Assembly (NCBI GenBank): GCA_900765095.1
Contig: CAAFRB010000054.1
Coordinates: 1-64,000, forward strand
Direction of reading: 5' to 3'
Source: Clostridia bacterium
GTDB lineage: Bacteria; Bacillota; Clostridia; TANB77; UBA1234
DNA length: 64,000 nt
Part shown: positions 27,105-35,028 of the stretch, piece after piece
Layout: each line of letters opens with the position of its first letter
Position numbering within the stretch: position 1 is the first letter of the stretch
The notes under the pieces: generated by a model
What the model was told of the DNA's origin: nothing
The model's database searches: none
What the model saw: only the letters and a program-made list of their open reading frames with translations
Position numbers and translations under genes: made by a program

Positions 27105-27922
27105 AAAATATCTTCAGGATTTACATATCTTCCGTCATATCTCACTTCAAAGTGTAAGTGAGGTCCAGTCGCATTTCCAGTCATCCCTACTTCTCCTATT
27201 TTTTCTCCTTGCTTTATTTCTTGCCCTTTTTTTACACTTAATTTAGAACAATGAGCATACACTATCACAAGATTGTCTTTTTGTACCATAACACACTTTC
27301 CGTATCCGCTTATCGTCCCTGATTCAATAACTTTTCCGTCTAAAGCCGCAGATATCACAGTACCAGTATTTGCCGCAATATCTAATCCAGTATGATATGC
27401 ACTGACTATAGGATTATCATCTACTCTGCAACCAAACTTTGAAGTAATAGTTCCCTTTATTGGTGCTTTTACGTTGTAGTTTTCTTTTATACATTTAGCA
27501 TCTTCAGAAAGTTGATTTATTCCTTCAACAGCAGTTTCATATACTTGCTGTTCACCACTATTTTCACTATCTATCTGAAAAACATTTTCTCCCACTTGCA
27601 CTTCTAAATTTGAAACTTCACCACTTATATTGCTATCTCCAGAAACATTGTCAAAAGTCAAAGCATTTCTGAGCTCATCTACTTTTTGCATAGTTGTAGA
27701 AACTAGAGATTTAAATGAAACTCCATTATCAATTTGATATTTTATCCAATTAGAAGCCATATTCAAATCAAAAAACTTTATAATTAAAATTGCAATTAAG
27801 ATCGACATTGATGCAATTACTTCATTATAAAATATTTTCGAAAATTTACTCTTGCTTTTTGTCTGTACTTCTGATTTTATATTACTTCGTCTGTAACTAG
27901 CTCTATCTATAGTCGTTTCCAT
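27101..27922 (-). CDS. spoIVFA: SpoIVFA-like M23 (LytM) membrane protein
   Basis: 273 residues. Cytosolic basic start, one membrane helix (about 35-52), a linker with Ser-Gly-Glu/Asp triplets (about 97-120), then an M23 domain (about 150-270). Zinc motifs look intact (YHTGLDIAA and GPHLHFEV), so it could be a true endopeptidase, unlike the degenerate LytM of Bacillus SpoIVFA. Overlap with the SpoIVFB-like gene and the presence of bofA in the window support a sigma-K checkpoint role. AGGAGG lies 8 nt before the ATG. Confidence 0.82.
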   Translation of the reverse strand: METTIDRASYRRSNIKSEVQTKSKSKFSKIFYNEVIASMSILIAILIIKFFDLNMASNWIKYQIDNGVSFKSLVSTTMQKVDELRNALTFDNVSGDSNISGEVSNLEVQVGENVFQIDSENSGEQQVYETAVEGINQLSEDAKCIKENYNVKAPIKGTITSKFGCRVDDNPIVSAYHTGLDIAANTGTVISAALDGKVIESGTISGYGKCVMVQKDNLVIVYAHCSKLSVKKGQEIKQGEKIGEVGMTGNATGPHLHFEVRYDGRYVNPEDIL

Positions 27923-27941
27923 TTATATCGCCTCCTAGTTA

Positions 27942-27971
27942 CATGTATATGCTTGACCTCTATTTTTATTC
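27942..27971 (-). promoter_or_regulatory. Possible sigma-E-type promoter of spoIVFA-spoIVFB
   Basis: Minus strand: GAATAAAA (27971-27964), 14 nt, TATACATG (27949-27942). It resembles the sporulation sigma-E pattern (KMATAWW, CATACANT) at the right spacing, with two mismatches in the -10. spoIVFAB is sigma-E dependent in Bacillus. Tentative. Confidence 0.3.
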
Positions 27972-28030
27972 AATAGAAAATTTTACTTCTTTTTCAAGCT
28001 TATCACAATCAATCTATTGTCGTATAAAGC

Positions 28031-28330
28031 TTATCTAAATAGTAAGGAAATTAAATAGCATAATGCAACAGCGCCAATACTAATAAGGATTGCCTTTATT
28101 CTCTTGCTTTTAAAGCTCTCTTTTTCCTCAGTAGCTTCATATTCTGGTATATCATCCATGTAGTCTCTTAAAAAATTTTCAGCCTCATTTTCTATTATTT
28201 CTTTTCTTCGTTTTTCTATTTTCTCATTACAAGAATTGCTATCAGTTTTTAATATAAATATTGCCTCCTCAATTATATTTGATGGAATATCCTTGATGCA
28301 TATTACTTTCTTGTTAATGTTTGTTATCAT
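28031..28330 (-). CDS. Small membrane-anchored protein of unknown function
   Basis: About 99 residues. N-terminal soluble part (ITNINKKVICIKDIPSNIIEEAIFIL), a charged Glu/Lys-rich middle (about 38-75), and one C-terminal membrane helix (about 79-97) ending in Phe-Arg: a tail-anchored layout. The frame is open up to 28399, but the ATG at 28330 has AAAGGAG 10 nt upstream and is the likely start. I do not recognise a family. It lies between gltX and the SpoIVFA/B pair, so a sporulation or membrane role is possible. Confidence 0.6.
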   Translation of the reverse strand: MITNINKKVICIKDIPSNIIEEAIFILKTDSNSCNEKIEKRRKEIIENEAENFLRDYMDDIPEYEATEEKESFKSKRIKAILISIGAVALCYLISLLFR

Positions 28331-28400
28331 ACTAAATTTGCTCCTTTCACAATCTATTTTATATGATAATTTTTTCCAATTATATTGAGTTATATACAAT

Positions 28401-28449
28401 AAAAGAACAGTATATATTTAAAATTAATTAAACATATAACTGTTCTTTT
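28401..28449. terminator. Terminator after gltX (bidirectional)
   Basis: AAAAGAACAGT (28401-28411) pairs with ACTGTTCTTTT (28439-28449); an AT-rich extension of the stem lies inside. Confidence 0.82.
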
Positions 28450-28466
28450 CTCTTAATAGCAAATAA

Positions 28467-30110
28467 CTATATTCTTGCAAATCTCTTTGCAATTCTTTCT
28501 TTGCCCATAAGTTTTAATATTTCATATAAATCTGGTGTATTCTTTCTACCTGTTAAAGCAACTCTTATTACTGTACTTACATCACCAACATGTCCTTTGA
28601 AGTTTTCAGGATTCTTCTTGTATTCCTTCACTTCTCTTGCATATCCATGTTTTTCTGACAAATCTTTTATTTTATTAAACCAAGTATCTTTATCATCATT
28701 TTCATCATACATGTTTAAATATTCTGTAAGTATCGATTTTATTTCCTCTTTGTCAGTTATATTTTGCCATTCATCGTTATGAGGTTTTTCAAAGAAAACT
28801 TCATCATATAAATATTCCAAATTTTCTCTTAAATCTGACCATTTTGAAATATCTTTTCTTATTTTCGTTCCAGTTCTTTCGATATTTAATATTCCTATAG
28901 TAAAATCCTTATGAGCCTTCATCAAGTCAGCTAAGTCTTTGTCAAACTCTTCTGCCCATTCCAGACCTTGACTATATACCTCTTCAGCAGTAAAGTTTGC
29001 AATTGTATTTTTTGAAACGTCTGCAAGTTTTACTAAGTCAAACATTGCACCACTTACGCTTATTTTTTCTGGAGATATAATAAAGTCATAGCTTGAAGCT
29101 TTTGGATTTTCTTTTCTCCAGCTTTCATAATTTGAATTTAGTATATTTAATAAGTAGTCCAATACCGCTTCTTTTGGTATTCCATTTTCTTTGTAGTAAC
29201 TTGCTGCAGCTTCTGGATCTTTTCTCTTACTAATCTTTCTCTTGCTTCCATTATCATCTTTCATAATTGTTGGCATGTGAACGTAAGTAGGAATCTCAAA
29301 TCCTAACATTTCAAATAATTGCAAATGTAATGGAACAGATGACAACCATTCTTCACCTCTTATTACGTGTGTAGTTCTCATTAGATGATCATCAATTGCG
29401 TGAGCAAAGTGATATGTTGGTAATCCGTCCGATTTTATAATAACTATATCTTGATCATTTTCTGGAAATTCTATTGTTCCTCTTATGAGATCAGTATATC
29501 TTACTTTTTTGTTAGGATTTCCTGGTGATTTCAATCTTATTATAAATTTTTCACCATTCTTTATTCTTTCAATCATTTGTGCTTCGCTCATCGTTCTGCA
29601 TCTTGCAAATTGTCCATAGTATCCAGGTCTAATTTTAAGCTTTTCTTGTTTTTCTCTTATTTCATTTAATTCATCTTCACTGCAAAAGCAAGGATAAGCT
29701 AAGCCTTTTTCAACTAGTGATTTTGCATAAGCTTGATATATTTCTTTTCTTTTACTTTGTATATAAGGTCCATAATTACCGCTTTCATGAGTTTCATCTG
29801 TTGGACCCTCATCAAATTTTACATCAAATACTTTTAAGCCATTTATTATAAGTGGTATACCATTTTCAACTTCTCTTTTTCCATCCGTATCTTCTATTCT
29901 TAAATAATATACACCACCTGTTTGTCTTGCAAAACGACTTGCAAAGTTTGCTGTAAATAAAGATCCGATATGTATGAATCCTGTTGGACTAGGAGCAAAT
30001 CTAGTTACAACTGCTCCCTCCTTTAAATTTCTTTTTGGATATAGTTCTTCGTAATATTCTGGTGTTTTATCTATATTAGGAAACACCAAGTCTGCTAATT
30101 CCTTACTCAT
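28467..30110 (-). CDS. gltX: Glutamyl-tRNA synthetase
   Basis: 547 residues, somewhat longer than the usual 480-500. Class I signatures are visible: VTRFAPSPTGFIHIGSL (HIGH-type motif, about 34-50), RIEDTDGKRE, and KISKRKDPEA (KMSKS-type). It charges tRNA-Glu. Clostridia often also use GluRS for tRNA-Gln with GatCAB, and sequence alone does not settle this. The long linker and C-terminal helical anticodon domain (about 340-547) explain the extra length. The ATG has GGAGG 7-8 nt upstream. Last gene of the deacetylase-rnj-DUF368-gltX run. Confidence 0.94.
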   Translation of the reverse strand: MSKELADLVFPNIDKTPEYYEELYPKRNLKEGAVVTRFAPSPTGFIHIGSLFTANFASRFARQTGGVYYLRIEDTDGKREVENGIPLIINGLKVFDVKFDEGPTDETHESGNYGPYIQSKRKEIYQAYAKSLVEKGLAYPCFCSEDELNEIREKQEKLKIRPGYYGQFARCRTMSEAQMIERIKNGEKFIIRLKSPGNPNKKVRYTDLIRGTIEFPENDQDIVIIKSDGLPTYHFAHAIDDHLMRTTHVIRGEEWLSSVPLHLQLFEMLGFEIPTYVHMPTIMKDDNGSKRKISKRKDPEAAASYYKENGIPKEAVLDYLLNILNSNYESWRKENPKASSYDFIISPEKISVSGAMFDLVKLADVSKNTIANFTAEEVYSQGLEWAEEFDKDLADLMKAHKDFTIGILNIERTGTKIRKDISKWSDLRENLEYLYDEVFFEKPHNDEWQNITDKEEIKSILTEYLNMYDENDDKDTWFNKIKDLSEKHGYAREVKEYKKNPENFKGHVGDVSTVIRVALTGRKNTPDLYEILKLMGKERIAKRFARI

Positions 30111-30170
30111 TTTATATATTCCTCCTTCTAAACTTTACAAAGTTAAAGTATAGATTTTATTGTTTATTTC

Positions 30171-31028
30171 TTATTTTTTAGATAACTTGTATGACATGTA
30201 AAAACCTGCAACAAATGTTATAATCGATACCATCGCTAAAATTAGTGTAACTCCGCTATAATCACGTCCATATAACATAGCAAATGGTGAAGTTGCCACT
30301 AAAGCAATTATACCCCATATCGTAGTGTTTGGATACTTCTGCAATAATTTTTCTATTACTTTAGAAGCTATAAGTATTCCTAATAATACGCCTATTCCAA
30401 ATGGCACTAACACTCCAAAAGTTCCAAATATAGTAGAAAAATCAAATTTAACAACAGCTTTAATACAAGTATTTATTGTCTTTATAATAGTTTCATAATA
30501 TCCAAGCATCATAAGCACCATAGATCCGCTAACGCCCGGAACTACCATGCTAACCGCAGAAACAATTCCCAATGCAAACATTAATAAGACTGAAATAAAG
30601 CTAAATTCAATCGAATGCCCAACATCAACAATTTGTGCACTAATTATTGTTGGTACTATTATAACTAAAGTAAATAATATAAATGAAACTATATGTGTCC
30701 ATTTGATTTTTTCATTTTTTACTCTTCCATAAATTGAAGGTAATCCGCCAAGCACTAACCCTATAAATGCTGTTATTGTTGGAATTGGATATTTATCAAG
30801 AAGCCACTCAATGCCAAACGCTAAACAAATTATTCCAACAACTGCCCCAATTGCAAAAGGTAATAATGTTTTTACACTTTCTTTAAGATCTTTTCTAAAG
30901 TTATTTATTGCAGATAATATTTTTTCGTATACACCTAGTGAAAGTGCTATTGTTCCTCCACTTACACCTGGTATAACGTTAGCCACTCCTATCAGAATAC
31001 CCCTCAAAATATCTTTCAAATACTCCAT
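30171..31028 (-). CDS. DUF368 membrane protein (PopT-type undecaprenyl-phosphate translocase)
   Basis: 285 residues, about eight membrane helices, an inverted-repeat transporter. Twin family motifs NVIPGVSGGTIALSLGVYE (about 18-36) and MVVPGVSGSMVLMMLGYYE (about 161-179) are the hallmark. DUF368 proteins have been shown in other bacteria to return undecaprenyl phosphate to the inner leaflet for reuse in wall and glycan synthesis. It starts 41 nt after the RNase J gene and precedes gltX by 60 nt. Family assignment is firm; the substrate is inferred from family. Confidence 0.9.
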   Translation of the reverse strand: MEYLKDILRGILIGVANVIPGVSGGTIALSLGVYEKILSAINNFRKDLKESVKTLLPFAIGAVVGIICLAFGIEWLLDKYPIPTITAFIGLVLGGLPSIYGRVKNEKIKWTHIVSFILFTLVIIVPTIISAQIVDVGHSIEFSFISVLLMFALGIVSAVSMVVPGVSGSMVLMMLGYYETIIKTINTCIKAVVKFDFSTIFGTFGVLVPFGIGVLLGILIASKVIEKLLQKYPNTTIWGIIALVATSPFAMLYGRDYSGVTLILAMVSIITFVAGFYMSYKLSKK

Positions 31029-31069
31029 ACTTTCCTCCTGCTTTTAGAATTTATTTCATACTAAATTTA

Positions 31070-33022
31070 TTACTCATTTATTTCAGATATGATAGGTATA
31101 ATCATCGGATTTCTTCTAGTCTTTGAAAATACAAAATCATGTACTGTATCTCTTATAGTATTTTTTATTGTACTCCAATCTTTAATTCCACTCTCTTGTA
31201 TTTTTTCAATATCTTTTAAGATTTCTTTTCTCATTCCTACCATTAAATCTTCAGATTCCCTAACGTATACAAATCCTCTTGAAATAACATCTGGACCAGC
31301 CATTACTTTTCCTGTTTTATCATCCATCGCAATAACTACAATTATTAAACCATCTTGTGATAGATGTTGTCTATCTCTTAAAACTATATTTCCAACATCT
31401 CCAACACCAAGTCCATCAACTAGTATTTGACCTGCTGGAACTGTTCCTGTTACTTTGCAGAAATTCTTATCTAGCTCTAATACTTTACCATTAGCAAGCA
31501 TTATTACGTTGCTAGGATCAACACCAACTTTTATGGCTGTTTCACCATGAGCTTGTAAGTGCCTAAATTCACCATGAACTGGTATAAAATATTTTGGTTT
31601 AACAAGTGAAAGTATTAATTTTTGTTCCTCTTGGCAAGCATGTCCTGAAACGTGGATATCTTTCAAAGTATGATATATAACCTCTGCTCCAATCTTAAAT
31701 AAATCGTCTATTACATTAGATACTAACTTTTCATTACCAGGAATTGGTGTTGCAGAAATAATTACTAAATCTTGGTTTGTTATAGTAACTTTTCTGTGTG
31801 TACCAGATGCCATTCTTGAAAGTCCTGACATCTCTTCTCCCTGGCTACCTGTTGTAATAAGCGTCAAACGTTCTGGTGCATAATTATCAATTTCGTCTAT
31901 ATCGATCAGTACTCCCTCTGGTATGTCTAAGTAGCCAAGTTCTATCGCAACATTCATTACATTTTCCATACTTCTACCACATATTGCAACTTTTCTGTTA
32001 TTCTTCATCGCTGAATTAACAATTTGTTGAACCCTGTGAATATTTGAAGCAAATGTTGCTACAATAATTCTCTTCTTGCAGTCGGCAAATATTCCATCAA
32101 AAACCTTTCCAACACTGCTTTCCGACATTGTATAACCAGGTCTTTCTGAGTTTGTGCTATCTGACATTAACGCCAAAACGCCTTTCTTACCAAGTTCTGC
32201 AAATCTAGCAAGATCTATCAACTTTCCATCAATTGGTGTATAGTCTATTTTGAAATCACCAGTGTGTACAACTGTTCCGACTGGAGTAGTAATAGCAAGT
32301 GCAACTGAATCTGCTATACTATGATTTACTCTTATAAACTCTATTTTAAAGTTTCCTAGTGTAATAACATCACCAGCCTTAACACACTTCATTGAAGTGC
32401 TTCTTACTAATTTATGCTCTTCTAATTTATTTTTTATTAATCCAAGAGTCAATCTCGTTGCATATATAGGAACGTTTATTTCTTTTAGTACATAAGGTAT
32501 TGAGCCTATATGATCTTCATGTCCATGAGTTATAACCATTGCCTTTAATTTCTCTTTATTTTTAGTCAAGTATGTAAAGTCTGGTATAACTAAATCTACT
32601 CCCAACATTTCATCTTCTGGGAAGGCAACACCACAGTCAACAAGAATCATTTCGTTACCATATTCAAATACCGTCATGTTCTTTCCTATTTCTTCAAGTC
32701 CGCCCAAAGGAATGATTTTAAGTCTATCGCGTGCTATTTTAATACCTTTTGAAGTTCTCAATTCTGATACGCTAACAGCTTTTTCTTCAGTATTAGCATT
32801 GTTCTCCTTATCTTTTTTTGCAACTCTCCTAGTCCTTCTAAAATTTCTTTTTGGTTCCTTTATTTCTTCTTTAACTTCACCGTTTTTAATTTCTTCGTTC
32901 GAAACTGTTGCTGTCTGCTGTGCAATAGTACTATTTAATATCTTTTTTCTATTATTATTTCTTCTAAATGGTCTAACAACTTTCTTAGGCGCATTTTCAT
33001 TTGCTTTTAATTCTTCTGTCAA
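31070..33022 (-). CDS. rnj: Ribonuclease J with basic N-terminal extension
   Basis: About 650 residues. An Arg/Lys/Asn-rich extension (about 1-95) precedes the metallo-beta-lactamase/beta-CASP core. Zinc motifs are HGHEDHIGSIPYVL, HTGDFK and SDSTNSERPG, and the C-terminal HVSGHACQEE region is present. It is a 5'-3' exo- and endonuclease central to mRNA decay. An upstream in-frame ATG at 33040 overlaps the AAAGGAGAA itself, so the TTG at 33022, 6 nt past that site, is taken as start. It follows the deacetylase gene by 26 nt. Confidence 0.93.
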   Translation of the reverse strand: MTEELKANENAPKKVVRPFRRNNNRKKILNSTIAQQTATVSNEEIKNGEVKEEIKEPKRNFRRTRRVAKKDKENNANTEEKAVSVSELRTSKGIKIARDRLKIIPLGGLEEIGKNMTVFEYGNEMILVDCGVAFPEDEMLGVDLVIPDFTYLTKNKEKLKAMVITHGHEDHIGSIPYVLKEINVPIYATRLTLGLIKNKLEEHKLVRSTSMKCVKAGDVITLGNFKIEFIRVNHSIADSVALAITTPVGTVVHTGDFKIDYTPIDGKLIDLARFAELGKKGVLALMSDSTNSERPGYTMSESSVGKVFDGIFADCKKRIIVATFASNIHRVQQIVNSAMKNNRKVAICGRSMENVMNVAIELGYLDIPEGVLIDIDEIDNYAPERLTLITTGSQGEEMSGLSRMASGTHRKVTITNQDLVIISATPIPGNEKLVSNVIDDLFKIGAEVIYHTLKDIHVSGHACQEEQKLILSLVKPKYFIPVHGEFRHLQAHGETAIKVGVDPSNVIMLANGKVLELDKNFCKVTGTVPAGQILVDGLGVGDVGNIVLRDRQHLSQDGLIIVVIAMDDKTGKVMAGPDVISRGFVYVRESEDLMVGMRKEILKDIEKIQESGIKDWSTIKNTIRDTVHDFVFSKTRRNPMIIPIISEINE

Positions 33023-33048
33023 AAAAATTTCTCCTTTCATATATTAAT

Positions 33049-34092
33049 TTATGATATTCTCTCATATTTCATTTTTGGATTTTTTTCCATCACATCAAGC
33101 CAGTAATATAAATCACATTCAATACTTTTTCCACCGCCAGTTGCACGAACCCTTGGAAGTGCTAACAAATTAACTTTCTCATTATTTGCGGGAAGTGCTG
33201 GATTAGCTCCAACAAGCAAAATAACTTTATTTTCATATTCTTGTCCGTCATATTCACCTTTTGCTATGTATGATTTATGTTCTTTTGATGAAATCCCATA
33301 AGGTAGTGCAAGTGCAGAAATTTCATAACCATCAGCTAATTTTCTCACCATATTTGCAACAATTCCAACTTCCTTCTGTATTGTTTCTGGTGTAGCTTTG
33401 CTAAAATTAACATGAGTACTTGTATGATTTCCAATCTCAAATCCTCTATCTATCAAGTATTTAAGCTTTTCTTCATTCGTTCCTTCACCTGTAAAGAAAG
33501 AACTAGAATTTATAAAAAACGTACCATTCAATCCAAAATCAGGATGTTCTTTATAGAATTTTTCCATAATTCCAACTGCAGACTTCGGATTTGCAACAAG
33601 CTCACCATTTTCGTCTCTTATCAAATTAAACTGCCCCTTTGAACCGTCGTCAAACGTCAAAACAATTGGCGTACAGCCAACAGGAACTTTTATATTATTG
33701 TTGATATAATCATTCAAAGAAATTGTACGATAATTGTGTTCATATAAATACTTCAAATCGTTATAAAAATTATCGTAAGAACGCGTCCATTCATCAAGAT
33801 CTTTATCCGCAAATCTGTGAAACATCGCTATTATTATTTTCCCTGATTCATTGTACACAAAGTTTTCAGTAACTTCATTATTATTTTCGATTTCTTCCTC
33901 ACCAGATGAAGTCTCATCCCCACTTGAAACTTCATATTCGCCTGATGGTACAAAATCATCTTTTTCATTATTTATAGTTTGTCTATTTTCTTCAAGATTA
34001 TCACTATCTATAAATAATTTTCCGCTCTTGCAACCAACGCAAATGAGTATAACATAAATTGCTAAAATTGTCAACATAATGATTTTCTTCAT
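33049..34092 (-). CDS. Polysaccharide deacetylase lipoprotein
   Basis: 347 residues. A lipoprotein-like signal peptide (KKIIMLTILAIYVILICVGC, Cys20) is followed by an acidic linker with Ser-Gly-Glu/Asp triplets (about 45-75) and a NodB domain (about 85-300). Metal and catalytic motifs are TFDDGSKGQFN, GNHTSTHVNFS and LALPYGISSKEHKS. It probably removes N-acetyl groups from wall or capsule glycan outside the membrane. First gene of the run leading to rnj, DUF368 and gltX. Repeat arm copy C lies upstream. Confidence 0.87.
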   Translation of the reverse strand: MKKIIMLTILAIYVILICVGCKSGKLFIDSDNLEENRQTINNEKDDFVPSGEYEVSSGDETSSGEEEIENNNEVTENFVYNESGKIIIAMFHRFADKDLDEWTRSYDNFYNDLKYLYEHNYRTISLNDYINNNIKVPVGCTPIVLTFDDGSKGQFNLIRDENGELVANPKSAVGIMEKFYKEHPDFGLNGTFFINSSSFFTGEGTNEEKLKYLIDRGFEIGNHTSTHVNFSKATPETIQKEVGIVANMVRKLADGYEISALALPYGISSKEHKSYIAKGEYDGQEYENKVILLVGANPALPANNEKVNLLALPRVRATGGGKSIECDLYYWLDVMEKNPKMKYERIS

Positions 34093-34158
34093 ACACTTTC
34101 CTCCATTTCTTTTTATTATTTTATCACTTTATTACAAAATATAATAGAAATTATTTTT

Positions 34159-34178
34159 CTTTTCTATTGTATAAAAAT
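34159..34178 (-). repeat. Intergenic element, copy C (arm only)
   Basis: Minus-strand TTTTATACAATAGAAAAG, one base different from the common arm. It directly follows the ankyrin-gene terminator and precedes the deacetylase gene. The core and tail seen in copies B and D are not present. Confidence 0.55.
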
Positions 34179-34180
34179 AA

Positions 34181-34203
34181 GCAGTAGAATTAAAATCTAC
34201 TGC
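34181..34203 (-). terminator. Terminator of the ankyrin-repeat gene
   Basis: GCAGTAGA/TCTACTGC stem with a 7-nt loop, followed on the minus strand by TTATTTTTATA of repeat copy C. Confidence 0.78.
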
Positions 34204-34216
34204 CAATCTTTATTTT

Positions 34217-34705
34217 TTAGACATTATTCTCAACTTTTTGTACAACACTAGTTCTTTTTTGACATATCGCATCAAGCAAAAGCTCAACTATTTCATTATT
34301 TCGTTTAGTTAAAGCTAAATATAGTGCATGATAATTGTCTGCAACTGGATTTGCACCAGCATCAAGAAGTAATTTTATAATCTCCACATGTCCTTCATTT
34401 GCAGCCAATCTAAGACAATACCCTTCATCCAATTCACTATCATACGTACTTGCACCACTGTCAAGCAATAGCTTTACAATTTCGGTATGACCATTTCTTG
34501 ATGCTAGTTCTAATGGATAATTTCGATTTTCAGTAATATCTGCTCCTTTAGAAACAAGTAGCTCCACCAATTCTGTGTGTCCATTTTCTGCTGCCCATGA
34601 AATCGCATTATCCGGAATTAATCCGTTTTCAATACTTTCCAATAAACCTTTTATAGTAAAAGCATCTTTTGAAACAATAGTAACAATCTTTTTCTTTACG
34701 TTCAT
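34217..34705 (-). CDS. Ankyrin-repeat protein
   Basis: 162 residues. About four ankyrin repeats between residues 35 and 150 with the usual pattern (NGHTELVELLVSKGADI, NGHTEIVKLLLDSGAST, EGHVEIIKLLLDAGANP). No signal or membrane segment, so it is a cytosolic binding scaffold. AAGGAGGAG precedes the ATG, and a TCCTTT just upstream could pair with AAAGGA and hide the ribosome site. Single-gene unit between terminators. The partner cannot be inferred. Confidence 0.88.
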   Translation of the reverse strand: MNVKKKIVTIVSKDAFTIKGLLESIENGLIPDNAISWAAENGHTELVELLVSKGADITENRNYPLELASRNGHTEIVKLLLDSGASTYDSELDEGYCLRLAANEGHVEIIKLLLDAGANPVADNYHALYLALTKRNNEIVELLLDAICQKRTSVVQKVENNV

Positions 34706-35028
34706 GGTAAACTCTCCTCCTTTTTAATTGTAAAGGAATGCTCAATAGTTACACATTTCGTTGGCAGTATATCATAGATCTTTATCACTGTAAACTAAAT
34801 TGCACCAAATGTCAAAGATAAATAAATATTGTTCTACATTTTTTCAAAATTAAAAAATGATGCACGGAAGCTACAATTAAAAAGTTTAAAAATTTGTTAA
34901 TTTACTATTGCTTAAATTTTATATTCTTTTTGCAATATAATCAATACCAATAATCGTTGCTTGATTAAAAATTTTTCAAAAAAAATATAGGTAATAGATT
35001 TTACTCTATAACCTATACTATTTATATT
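34706..35028. other. 323-nt intergenic region with a degenerate repeat copy (G)
   Basis: No convincing reading frame. At 34879-34920 a degraded version of the intergenic element is seen on the minus strand (GCAATAGTAAAT arm, then AACAAATTTTTAAAC), pointing towards the ankyrin gene. The right end holds the terminator of the SLH protein. The rest is AT-rich with no clear promoter. Confidence 0.5.
34986..35017 (-). terminator. Terminator of the SLH-domain protein gene
   Basis: TATAGGT-TATAGA paired with TCTAT-TACCTATA, followed on the minus strand by eight T. Confidence 0.82.
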
